This document shows positions 7,894-15,797 of a stretch of DNA of 37,292 bases, piece after piece. The DNA lies in NCBI GenBank assembly GCA_903914415.1, contig CAIWOY010000192.1, positions 1 to 37,292 on the forward strand, read 5' to 3'. Numbering within the stretch: position 1 is the first letter of the stretch; each line of letters opens with the position of its first letter. Source of the DNA: an uncultured Phycisphaerales bacterium. Lineage in GTDB: Bacteria; Planctomycetota; Phycisphaerae; UBA1845; Fen-1342. The position numbers were made by a program, and so were the translations under genes. A model generated the notes under the pieces. It saw nothing but the letters and a program-made list of their open reading frames with translations. It ran no database searches and was not told where the DNA came from.

Positions 7894-8210
7894 CTATCCG
7901 AAGTTCAAGAAGCCGCCGTGGGTGCCGGCGCGGCGCTCGTAGCGGACGCGCAAGCGCCGGAACTGGTACAACCAGCTCAGCCTGCGTTCGATGACGCAGC
8001 GGTACTTCCCCAATCCGCTCCCGTGTGGCTCGCGGGGCTTGGCCAGGAACGGCTCGATGCCGCGCAGGTACAACAGCCTCCGGCGCAGGTGTGAGCAGTA
8101 CGCCCGGCGGCGCAGATGGCCGCCGGGCGGCGCCGCGGCGCGCCCGGCTTGCGCTTCGCCGCCAGAATGGCGTCCACCAGCGGGAGCAAACTATCAAGCC
8201 TGGTAGTGAC
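7894..8210 (-). pseudogene. IS5-family transposase remnant
   Basis: The minus strand holds pieces of an IS5-type DDE transposase in two frames. Near 8210-8110 the piece VTTRLDSLLPLVDAI, followed by KRKPGAPRRRPA, matches the spacer before the second catalytic region. From about 8085 to the stop at 7894 a different frame gives LRGIEPFLAKPREPHGSG, then LGKYRCVIERRLSWLYQF and RRLRVRYERRAGTH, typical of the C-terminal catalytic region with the final Glu. The N-terminal half is missing and a frameshift or small deletion separates the two parts, so it is not functional. No clear terminal inverted repeats are visible. Confidence 0.8.
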
Positions 8211-8240
8211 CCTACAGGGTGTCAATACCATGACAATCTG

Positions 8241-8360
8241 ATGGACAGAGTCCCGGAGGCAGACCGGCCACAAGGATTCAATCAGCACATGATGTCAGGG
8301 TCTTTGAACTTGGATTGCACCACATGCCATGGAAAGGATGTGCCGGCGCTTGACCAATAA
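8241..8360 (+). pseudogene. Possible c-type cytochrome C-terminal fragment with CTTCH motif
   Basis: A 39-codon frame ends in a sequence with a haem-binding CxxCH motif (LNLDCTTCHGKDVPALDQ). It directly abuts the IS5 remnant and has no start signal of its own. It may be the last piece of a cytochrome c-like gene truncated by the insertion. One CxxCH in a short frame can occur by chance, so this is tentative. Confidence 0.3.
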
Positions 8361-8560
8361 ACCAATCGGCGTGTGCCGCAGCCGCTCGGGCATGCACGTA
8401 TCGGCTGACCTGTGAACCCGGCGGCGGTCACACCTCCGATTGGACTAAACGCTCAGGACCCCAAGAACCAGCGGCTGTCGGACGGGCGCGAACAAAGCGG
8501 CGGCCGTAATTGGAGAGAATCGAAACAACCACCCTAAGCGCGTACCACAAGGAGCTTGAA

Positions 8561-8755
8561 ATGAGCACAACCAGACGATGGCGCCATGCCGTAGCCTTGT
8601 TCCTGGCATCGGCATTGTTTTTCGCCAGTGGCTGCACAGACAACCAAATGACGCTGGCGTACTACTTTTTTTCCACCGTGAGTACCGTTTTGCAGTCCTC
8701 GCTGACGTCGACATCCACGACCGACACCAGCACGAGCACTGCGACGACGAGCTGA
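8561..8755 (+). CDS. Small lipoprotein, 64 aa
   Basis: ATG 8561 is preceded by AAGGAG at good spacing. The protein has a basic N-terminus (TTRRWRH), a hydrophobic core and a lipobox FASGC with Cys at about 27. The mature chain is about 38 residues and ends in a Ser/Thr-only tail (STSTTDTSTSTATTS). It resembles the composition of the exported protein at 16758-17660. No function is recognisable. The tail may be a flexible or glycosylated anchor, which would fit the glycosyltransferases just downstream, but that link is speculative. Confidence 0.65.
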   Translation: MSTTRRWRHAVALFLASALFFASGCTDNQMTLAYYFFSTVSTVLQSSLTSTSTTDTSTSTATTS

Positions 8756-9127
8756 GGCCGGTTGCTGACGCTACGCGGCCGCTCGGTTGCCCAGCCGCGC
8801 GGGTTTGCGGGACGGACCTTGTGTGCACCGGCAGTGGGCAGTACGGCTACCGCGTCCCGGCGGGAGGTGGCGCATGAAGAGGGTCGAGACCAGGAGCCTG
8901 GTGCCGCTTCAGCACTGCCGGAAGGGCCTCAAGCTGTCCACGATGCTCAGCGAGGCTCCGAAGCTCGGCGCCTGCTGTGCCCGGGACAACGTGGATCCCC
9001 TGGGGTTCGTTCTCCAGCACTGTAAGCTGAAGCTCCCGGATCGTGTGAAGGGGGCGACACGCCGTTGTTTCGCCGCGCTGGCCTCCGTATGACTCCCGCT
9101 TGCACTCGCCCACCTGGGACGACCTGA
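8756..9127. other. Intergenic region with one weak small frame
   Basis: About 370 bases between the small lipoprotein and the first glycosyltransferase. The only frame with a plausible signal begins at 8874, listed separately. No hairpin or repeat stood out. Confidence 0.4.
8874..9092 (+). CDS. Doubtful small ORF, 72 aa
   Basis: ATG 8874 follows GGAGGTGGC at about the right spacing, and the frame encodes 72 residues beginning MKRVETRSLVPLQHCRKG, with six Cys and many Lys/Arg. There is no signal peptide or known motif. The ribosome-binding site is the main support; composition is not distinctive, so it may be spurious. Confidence 0.22.
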   Translation: MKRVETRSLVPLQHCRKGLKLSTMLSEAPKLGACCARDNVDPLGFVLQHCKLKLPDRVKGATRRCFAALASV

Positions 9128-10984
9128 ATGCAGGACGCAACAACGATCGTCGCGCTAGAACGCCCGCGGCGCTGGTCCGGGCTGCTTCTCAGCGTGGGGC
9201 TGGTGGCGCTCGTCGTCGTGGCGCATCGGGGCGCGCTGTCCGACGGCGTCGATTTCGATGATTACATGCATCGCGCCAATCTGCGCGCCTGCGGCTGGAG
9301 CTGGCACGACCTGATTGAGGCGACGACCTTCGACTTTCCCGACCGCACCATGGACTATTGGTGGCAGGCCCACCCCACGCAGTGCCGCTACCCCCGGCCC
9401 GTATTCATGCTCGTGCTGAAGCTCGAGTACACGCTGGCCGGCGGCAATCCTGTCATCATCCACGCCTTTGGCATGGCTTGGCACGCGCTCGCGGTTCTCC
9501 TCATCTTCCACCTCGCACGCCGGCTGCTGGCGTCGTCGGGCTGGGCCGCGCTCGCGGCCGCGACGTTTGCGCTGGGGGCGCCAAGCGTGCTCAGCGTGAG
9601 TTGGACGGCGGCGCGTAATGCGGTGCTGGGTACGCTACTCCTCGTGGCGGCGACGGACGCATACCTGGCGGCCTCCTTCGACAACGAGCGCCGGCCCCGC
9701 GCCCTGCAGCCCGCGCTGCTCTTGTTGGCCATCCTGTGCTGGGCCCTGTCAACCTTCAGCCGCGAGACGGGCATCGTCTTCCCCGCGCTGGCGCTGGCAC
9801 TCGACCTGTTTTGGGGCGGCTGGTCGCACGTGCGCCGTCGGCTGGGCGTGCACGCTCTGCTGATCGTTCTGGCGCTGCTCTACGTTGGATGGCGGCTGTA
9901 TATCTTCCCTACCGGCGCGTTCCCCGCCGGGTACCTGGAAACGCCCCACGGACTGGCGTACCTGCTCTGGGCTGGCAGCAAGCTCCTGCAGTTGACCTTC
10001 CAATTGCTGCTGCAACTCCCGCTCTTCGCGCTGGCCAATCCGGCGGACACCGGGATGCGGACCATCGCCGTGGCGCGGGTATTCATGTTGGTGGTCGTCC
10101 TCACGATCGTTGGCCTGTACCTGCGACTCACGCGCGGGCAGACAGGCCGCTTGCTTGGTCCCCTATGGATGTTGCTCGGGCTGGCGGCAACCCTCCCCGT
10201 TTCTACGTTGCCGCACTTCGGGTACTTGCCCTTCGTCGGATACGCGCTGGCGGTACCGGCGTTTCTGAGAGGGCTGCCACGCCGTTGGCGCGGTGCGCTG
10301 ACCAGCTTGGACGTGCTGCTGCTCGTTGGGGCGTTCGCGGCGCAACGCGTGCTGTGGCGCGCGGGTTTTCGCTCCGAGCAGCTCATCTACGCAGACATCG
10401 TCACACACACCGCTCTCCCGCCGCCCCCGGACAGTCAGCTATTCTTCATCAACCTGCCGCCTACCAGCACGTTCATAATTTTCGCGCTCGAGGAGACATG
10501 GGGACCGCGCAACCTCAAGGGCCACATGCTGACCATCGACACACGCGGCCCCGGGCAAAACCAGCCGACGCATGTCGAGCGTTGCGGCGAAAACGAGTTG
10601 ATCGTTGAGACGGCGGCGCCGAGTTACTTCGCGAGTTCGGCTGAACGTTTGTTCCTGCGCATGACCGCCGGCCCGCAGGCCTTTCACGAGGGCCAGGTCT
10701 TCCATCACGAGTTGTTCGACGTGACGGTGCTGGCCGTGCGCGACGACGGCGTACGACGTCTGAAGTTCACCTTCCACAAGCCTGTGGATACGCCGGGCTA
10801 CTACTTTTACGTCTCGACCGCCGAGCGCCCGGCGTACTGGCTGCGCTTTGACGCGACGTTCACGCCGGAAACGCTCGCCCGCGAGACGGCGGCGTGGGAG
10901 ACGTCGCACGCACGCCTGCTGGAAGAGCGCGACCGCGTCGTGCGCTTGCAGCGCTGGTGGCGGCACAAACGCGGCTGGGATTGA
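9128..10984 (+). CDS. Polytopic membrane protein, GT-C-type glycosyltransferase-like
   Basis: A 618-aa protein with about ten predicted membrane segments over residues 18-420, then a soluble C-terminal domain of about 190 residues. After the first segment an extracytoplasmic loop carries acidic residues (SDGVDFDDYMHRANLRA), a position where GT-C enzymes keep catalytic Asp. The sequence SWTAARNAVLGTLLLVAA and a SRETGIVFPALA segment resemble the PMT/ArnT-like group of lipid-phosphate-sugar transferases. The C-terminal part is beta-rich by appearance and may bind acceptor or glycan. No exact family is recognised. It is followed by a second, clearer GT39-type enzyme (11300-13549), suggesting a surface glycan or protein glycosylation function. 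The ribosome-binding site before ATG 9128 is weak. Confidence 0.75.
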   Translation: MQDATTIVALERPRRWSGLLLSVGLVALVVVAHRGALSDGVDFDDYMHRANLRACGWSWHDLIEATTFDFPDRTMDYWWQAHPTQCRYPRPVFMLVLKLEYTLAGGNPVIIHAFGMAWHALAVLLIFHLARRLLASSGWAALAAATFALGAPSVLSVSWTAARNAVLGTLLLVAATDAYLAASFDNERRPRALQPALLLLAILCWALSTFSRETGIVFPALALALDLFWGGWSHVRRRLGVHALLIVLALLYVGWRLYIFPTGAFPAGYLETPHGLAYLLWAGSKLLQLTFQLLLQLPLFALANPADTGMRTIAVARVFMLVVVLTIVGLYLRLTRGQTGRLLGPLWMLLGLAATLPVSTLPHFGYLPFVGYALAVPAFLRGLPRRWRGALTSLDVLLLVGAFAAQRVLWRAGFRSEQLIYADIVTHTALPPPPDSQLFFINLPPTSTFIIFALEETWGPRNLKGHMLTIDTRGPGQNQPTHVERCGENELIVETAAPSYFASSAERLFLRMTAGPQAFHEGQVFHHELFDVTVLAVRDDGVRRLKFTFHKPVDTPGYYFYVSTAERPAYWLRFDATFTPETLARETAAWETSHARLLEERDRVVRLQRWWRHKRGWD

Positions 10985-11299
10985 GTATGCCCGTGCGGTT
11001 CGCCTATCGGTGTGCCATTCCGCGACGGGCGCCTTATGGACCTTCGTATATGTGTTGGAGATTGTGTCCCAAGTGCTCGATGCGTACCTGGGGACGAGCT
11101 CCAGCACGACGTGATCGTGGAGCACGACTACGACAACCTGCGGGACTACGCTCTGACCGACATGTTTCTCACGTGACTCGACAGCCCCGGCGGCCAAGCA
11201 CGAAGCCACCGGCAGGCGCTTCACCGCTGAGCACCGCGCAGCCGACCCCATGATCCTGCTGGCCCGAGCCGGCTGGGCTTAACCTTGTTTGGCACAAGT
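10985..11299. other. Gap between the glycosyltransferase genes
   Basis: About 315 bases. They hold one short frame (11036-11176) and a 27-bp stretch (11024-11052) that recurs in diverged form after the next glycosyltransferase (13548-13576). No promoter or terminator is recognised. Confidence 0.4.
11036..11176 (+). CDS. Doubtful small ORF or gene fragment, 46 aa
   Basis: An ATG frame of 46 residues beginning MDLRICVGDCVPSARC and ending in an acidic stretch (HDVIVEHDYDNLRDYALTDM) that looks more protein-like than the surroundings. No ribosome-binding site is visible. The first five codons (MDLRI) recur as MDLRV-stop after the next glycosyltransferase, so it could be a decayed gene with a truncated second copy. 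Confidence 0.25.
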   Translation: MDLRICVGDCVPSARCVPGDELQHDVIVEHDYDNLRDYALTDMFLT

Positions 11300-13549
11300 A
11301 TGGACTATCCACACCCGATAGAATCCACGCCCGAAACACCGCCCGTGCGCGCGTCTGATCCACAGTCCGACCAGGTACGGCGGCCGGGCGCGACCGCGGA
11401 CGTGCCGTGCGGCGGCCGCGGAGCGGCGAAATACGCCTGGGTCGCCTTTCTCTTCGCTGTTGGGTTGGCCGCGGGGCTGCGGCTTTGGGGGCTAAGCCAG
11501 AATGGCTACGGCAACCCGTATTACGCCGCCGCGGTCCGCAGCATGCTCGCGAGTTGGCACAACTTCTTCTTCGCGGCCTTCGATCCTGCGGGGTTCGTCG
11601 CGGTGGACAAGCCCCCGGTGGCCCTGTGGCTCCAGACGCTCAGCGCCAAGCTGCTGGGCTACCGCGGCATCATGCTGTTGGTTCCACAAGCGCTAGCCGG
11701 CGTGGCGACGGTGGCTCTGGTTTTTGGGCTCGTGAGGCGCCTCGACGGTAGCGGGGCAGCGCTACTGGCCGCCGTCGTGCTGGCCCTGACCCCCATCGCC
11801 GTGGCGGTGGATCGCACCAACAACCTCGACAGTTTGTTGGTATTGGTCCTCGTTCTTGCGGCCGGGGCGGTGCTGCGCGCCGCGACTACCGGCTCCGTGC
11901 TGTACCTGCTGCTGAGCGCCGTGCTGTTCGGCATCGGTTTCAACGTCAAGATGGTGGCGGCGTTCATTGTGCTGCCGGCCTGCTGGGCGTTGTATCTGCT
12001 TGGTGGGCCGGGGCGGTGGCCAGTGCGCTGCCTGCGTCTGCTCGGCGCGACCGGCGTGCTCGCCGTCGTAGCCAGTTCGTGGGCCGTGGCGGTTGATCTG
12101 ACGCCGCCCGCCGAACGTCCCTTCGTTGGTGGCAGCCAGAACAACACTGTGCGGGATCTCGTGTTTGGCTACAACGGTTTCGGACGTGTTGCCGGTGGAC
12201 AACCGGTACCCGGCGGTGGACTCCCCATTGGCCCCGGCGCGGCGAGCCGACGACCGTTTCCCGGCGGCGCAGGACCAGGGCCAGTGGCGCCACCTGGCTT
12301 TCCGCCACCGCCCGGCGGCATGCCGTTTCCACTCCCTGGCGCCATGCCATTTCCACCCGGCGGAGGTCCGTTTGGCGGCGGCGTGCCAGGCCCGCTCCGT
12401 CTGGCCGGTCCCGGGCTCGCCGACCAGGTAAGCTGGCTGTTTCCGCTGGCGATCGTGGGCGCAATAGCTGTGTTGCTGCCCGGTTCTTCAACGGCCCCGC
12501 GCGGCAGTTCACGGCGTGCGACCTGGCTCTGGCTGGGATGGTTGATTGCGTGCGCGGCCGTTTTCAGCTTTGCGCGCGGTATCTTTCATCCGTATTACTT
12601 GGTCATGCTCGCTCCGCCGCTCGCAGCGTTGAGCGGTGCCGGAACCCGGGCCGCTTGGGACCACTTTCAGAAGGGTGGATGGCGCACGGGGCTGTTGCCT
12701 GTGGCGCTCATGCTGACGGCGGTGTGGCAAGCCTATGTTTTGAGAAGCTACGCAGAATGGGCCCGCTGGCTGCTGCCAATTCTCTGGGGCGGGACCGGCG
12801 TGGCCGTGGCGGGGCTGGTCGTGGCCAGACTTTTCGCCGTTCGTTTCAGGGGCACTTCAGGGTGGCAGATCGGCCTGATGACTCTTGGACTCGGCGCGCT
12901 GCTCGTCAGCCCGACAGCGTGGGCGCTCACTTCGGTAATCGGAGTCGGGGTTGGGCTAATGCCGGCGGCGGGCCCCGGACTTCTGGCCCGCAGCGCTCCG
13001 TTCGGTCGGCCCGGCACACAGGAACGCGGTTCCGCTCCACGTCCATTCGGGCCGCCCAGCTTGTCAACGCGGCAAGCACACAAGCTGATCTCGTTCCTGG
13101 AGTCGCAGCGTGCGACCAAGCGCTACCTGCTCGTGACGTCCGCCGCGATGTCCGCCGCGCCCATGATCATCGAGACCGCGGCACCCGTGATTGCGTTAGG
13201 GGGTTTCATGGGCGCGGATCCGATCGTGAGTCTGCCGCGTTTTGAACAGATGATTGCCGACAAGCAGGTGCGCTTCGTGCTGTTGACTCCGATGGATGGA
13301 ATGGCCGGCGGAGACAACGCGAGTATCTTCAGTTGGGTACGCGATCATGGGGAGCTGGTGGATCCTCCACTGTGGCAGGAAAACGAAGCGGCGCCCGAAG
13401 CGCCGCCGACGCGCGGGCCGACAGATTCCGCTGCAAGCCATCCCGCTGAACCACGGGGAGGATTCTTCTCGTTCTTGAGGAGCGGCTCGGGTACAGGTCT
13501 GCCTTTGCAACTCTACGATTGCGCGCAGCAGAACCTCACCCACCGGTGA
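11300..13549 (+). CDS. ArnT/PMT-like glycosyltransferase (family 39 type)
   Basis: An integral membrane sugar transferase of the GT-C superfamily, expected to use a polyprenyl-phosphate sugar on the outer face of the cytoplasmic membrane. ATG 11300 gives 749 aa; a TTG at 11285 is possible. After a Pro-rich N-tail the first membrane segment leads into LWGLSQNGYGNPYYAAAVRS and DPAGFVAVDKPPVALWLQ, the first-loop signature of bacterial GT39 enzymes of the YkcB type. DRTNNLDSLLVLVLVLAA and NNTVRDLVFGYNGFGR are also typical. About 70 residues around 305-375 are Gly/Pro-rich (GGMPFPLPGAMPFPPGGG), a low-complexity loop that this subgroup often carries. Further membrane segments and a soluble C-terminal domain follow. 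It is probably in the same unit as the gene at 9128. Confidence 0.85.
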   Translation: MDYPHPIESTPETPPVRASDPQSDQVRRPGATADVPCGGRGAAKYAWVAFLFAVGLAAGLRLWGLSQNGYGNPYYAAAVRSMLASWHNFFFAAFDPAGFVAVDKPPVALWLQTLSAKLLGYRGIMLLVPQALAGVATVALVFGLVRRLDGSGAALLAAVVLALTPIAVAVDRTNNLDSLLVLVLVLAAGAVLRAATTGSVLYLLLSAVLFGIGFNVKMVAAFIVLPACWALYLLGGPGRWPVRCLRLLGATGVLAVVASSWAVAVDLTPPAERPFVGGSQNNTVRDLVFGYNGFGRVAGGQPVPGGGLPIGPGAASRRPFPGGAGPGPVAPPGFPPPPGGMPFPLPGAMPFPPGGGPFGGGVPGPLRLAGPGLADQVSWLFPLAIVGAIAVLLPGSSTAPRGSSRRATWLWLGWLIACAAVFSFARGIFHPYYLVMLAPPLAALSGAGTRAAWDHFQKGGWRTGLLPVALMLTAVWQAYVLRSYAEWARWLLPILWGGTGVAVAGLVVARLFAVRFRGTSGWQIGLMTLGLGALLVSPTAWALTSVIGVGVGLMPAAGPGLLARSAPFGRPGTQERGSAPRPFGPPSLSTRQAHKLISFLESQRATKRYLLVTSAAMSAAPMIIETAAPVIALGGFMGADPIVSLPRFEQMIADKQVRFVLLTPMDGMAGGDNASIFSWVRDHGELVDPPLWQENEAAPEAPPTRGPTDSAASHPAEPRGGFFSFLRSGSGTGLPLQLYDCAQQNLTHR

Positions 13550-13674
13550 CCGGCGCCTCATGGATCTTCGTGTGTGAACAGTCATAACGATAGAAACTGC
13601 CGGACCCGTATGAGGAGCTCGAAACCCGCGAACAAATTCGACTCACAGGCCGCGAACGTCCTCGGGGCTAGGTT

Positions 13675-14766
13675 GTGACACCCGCACCTCGATATCTGGA
13701 CGGCCGAACTGATCGTGCACCGCAGGCTGCGGCCAAGGCGGATCCCTTATCTGATGCGCTCGAATGCCTTGGCCTTTGCAGCTGGATCCCTGGACGATTC
13801 GAGTTGACCGCGCCGTGGGGGCTTCAGGTGGCGACCGGCTTGGGGTGGTTCTACCTGATCGTGCGGAACGCCTGCCTGTTGGGGGTCGAGGGCAGCGACG
13901 CTCCCGTGAGCGCCGCGGCGGGCGACCTGATCATCGTATTCCAGGGGCGAGAACACTACTTGCGGGACCGGGCCGACAGTCCAATGGTCCCGATCCGGAA
14001 TCTGCTGGAGCCGCGTCACTTTGAGCGGCGAGAGCCGCTTGTGCACGGTGGGGGCGGGGAATCCACAAGGTTACTTTGTGGGTGCTTCCTGGTGGACGGA
14101 CTCGAACAGAGTTCCTTGCACGCCGCACTCCCCACCTTAATTCGTGTCAAAGGGGAAAGAGGACACGCGTTGCCATACGTGAGTCACATCGCGCGCCTGC
14201 TGGAAATGGAGGCGGGAGCCGAGGAATCGGGCGGCCAGAGCATCATCAACCGCCTCGTGCGCATTCTCCTGATCAAGGCGCTCCAGCGCTATGCGGCGGA
14301 GTTGCCCGAAGGTAGCGTAAACTGGCTGAGAGCTCTGGCGGACCCCGACATCGGCCAGGCCCTCAGGCTCATGCATGCTCAGCCGAACGCTCACTGGACG
14401 GTCGCCGCGCTGGCCGAGCGGGTAACCATGGCCCGCTCCACATTTGCGGCGCGCTTTGCGAAAATGGTGGGCAAGCCGCCCCTGCAATATCTGACCCGCT
14501 GGCGGATGCAAAAGGCCTGCCTTCTATTCCGCACGACCCGCGCCGAGCTGAAACAGGTGGCCGCACAGGTCGGGTACGAATCCGCGTCGGCCTTCAGCAA
14601 GGTGTTCGCGCACTGGATCGGCACGGCGCCCGGTGCTTACCGTCGCGCGGGCGACCGGGCAGCAAGTTCGCTGCCTGCGGGCATGCCCCCGTTGTCGTGC
14701 GACGGACGTCGCACCGAGACATCCGCCACCGTTCCGACTGGACCGGGACCAATCCGCGGCGCCTAG
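13675..14766 (+). CDS. AraC-family transcriptional regulator with cupin-type sensor
   Basis: A 363-aa activator-type regulator. Residues about 25-205 form a cupin-like ligand domain (ELTAPWGLQVATGLGWFYLI, AAGDLIIVFQGREHYLRD, LLCGCFLVDG), as in the AraC cupin_6 group. Residues about 225-330 carry two helix-turn-helix motifs: WTVAALAERVTMARSTFAAR and ELKQVAAQVGYESASAFSKV, followed by the usual FAHWIGTAPGAYRR. The start is GTG 13675; no ATG occurs before the conserved domain. It converges on the minus-strand gene at 14763, with a 4-base overlap of the two ends. Targets are unknown. Confidence 0.9.
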   Translation: MTPAPRYLDGRTDRAPQAAAKADPLSDALECLGLCSWIPGRFELTAPWGLQVATGLGWFYLIVRNACLLGVEGSDAPVSAAAGDLIIVFQGREHYLRDRADSPMVPIRNLLEPRHFERREPLVHGGGGESTRLLCGCFLVDGLEQSSLHAALPTLIRVKGERGHALPYVSHIARLLEMEAGAEESGGQSIINRLVRILLIKALQRYAAELPEGSVNWLRALADPDIGQALRLMHAQPNAHWTVAALAERVTMARSTFAARFAKMVGKPPLQYLTRWRMQKACLLFRTTRAELKQVAAQVGYESASAFSKVFAHWIGTAPGAYRRAGDRAASSLPAGMPPLSCDGRRTETSATVPTGPGPIRGA

Positions 14767-15440
14767 GCTTGCTCATCCACCAGCGGGATGGTGCCTTGCG
14801 ACGTGCCGGTTAACAGTTGAAGCTGGCTCTTGAACTTGCTCAAGTTGACGCCGTGATTCTTGAGCAGGCTGTCAAGCGCGTCTTGGATGGTCTGCCGCGG
14901 ATCGGTCTGACTATCGGCTTTTGCGAGCACTTGCTCGATCGCGGACTTCATCTCATCCTGCAACCCGTCCGCCGATTTGGAGTCCAGGCCGGCCGCCAAC
15001 GCCGCCTGCGTGAACTTGGCCTCGAAGTCGCCCCGACGGGAGTCACCTAGCGGCTCTCCCTGGGGCGGTCGGCCGCTTGCGCCGCCCATTGCCGACTGCA
15101 TCTGGCTGTGGAACTTGTCGAGGTCGACGCCGTGTGACTGGAGGACTCCATCAATCGCGCTCTGGACGACCTGCCGGCGGTCGGTCGTGCTGTCAGCCTT
15201 CTGAGTGGCAGCGGCAATCGCCGCTTTGATCTCGTCCTGCAAGCCATCGGCGGCCTTCGGATCCAACCCCGTCGTCAGCGCCGCCTCTTTGAACCTGGCG
15301 TCGAAGTCGGCACGTCGTGAATCGTTCGCTCCACCGGCACCAATCGGGAACGAGCTGTTGGCAGCTCCTCCTTGACGAGCGAGCCGTTGGAACAGCTGCG
15401 AGAGCTCCAGACCCGTGTTCATGTTTCCGATGCTCGACAT
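14763..15440 (-). CDS. Two-repeat helical protein, 225 aa, unknown function
   Basis: ATG 15440 has AAGGA at good spacing, so it is preferred to 15506. The first 55 residues are Gly/Ser/Asn-rich. The rest is an internal duplication of about 80 residues. Unit 1 has RRADFDARFKEAALTTGLDP, unit 2 RRGDFEAKFTQAALAAGLDS. Each continues KxADGLQDE(I/M)K(A/S)AI, then a DxRQ(V/T)(V/I)Q(S/D)A(I/L)D turn and SHGVDLDKFHSQMQ / NHGVNLSKFKSQLQ. The LDxxxADGLQDE and GV(D/N)L(D/S)KF segments recall loops of calcium-binding-like repeats, but a canonical EF-hand is not evident. No signal peptide is seen. It is divergent from the second CpxP-like lipoprotein gene. Confidence 0.8.
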   Translation of the reverse strand: MSSIGNMNTGLELSQLFQRLARQGGAANSSFPIGAGGANDSRRADFDARFKEAALTTGLDPKAADGLQDEIKAAIAAATQKADSTTDRRQVVQSAIDGVLQSHGVDLDKFHSQMQSAMGGASGRPPQGEPLGDSRRGDFEAKFTQAALAAGLDSKSADGLQDEMKSAIEQVLAKADSQTDPRQTIQDALDSLLKNHGVNLSKFKSQLQLLTGTSQGTIPLVDEQA

Positions 15441-15797
15441 ACTTGGTCCTTTCGTTGTCGGCGAGCCGCGGGCTGCATCCCACAGTCCCGCGACTTGCCC
15501 GCGCACCTGCTATCGGCTTGCCAAGTGGGGGCGTAGATGTTCGCGGGTCGGTATCTTGTGCTCAATCGTCTCGCTTACCACATTGATCGTAGCCAGACAG
15601 CTTGGTTGCCCGTATACATGGGCAGGGACGGCTCGACCCCGTGGTTCGTGCGAGCTTCCCGGAGATACCCGATGATCGTGAATAGATTGTCCGGCGGGCC
15701 GTTTCCTTGGATGTTCCACGGCGCACGGTGCGCCGCGTGAGGGATTGGCCCTTTCGATTCAGCCTGTCGTGTGCGAAGGCAAGCAAGGAAGGTCAAC
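15441..15797. other. Divergent intergenic region
   Basis: A 357-bp region between the two-repeat protein gene (leftward) and the second CpxP-like gene (rightward). It must hold both promoters, but no clear -35/-10 pair is evident. The GC hairpin at 15719-15742 shared with the first CpxP-like gene is the only distinct element. Confidence 0.5.
15719..15742 (+). promoter_or_regulatory. GC hairpin in the leader of the CpxP-like gene, copy 2
   Basis: GGCGCAC (15720-15726) and GTGCGCC (15728-15734) are exact reverse complements around one base and are followed by GCGTGAGGGATTGGCCCTTT. Copy 1 at 6855-6880 has the same order of hairpin, TGAGGGA and GCCCTTT at a similar distance from its start codon. 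Conservation outside the coding region supports a regulatory role or a recent duplication. Confidence 0.45.
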
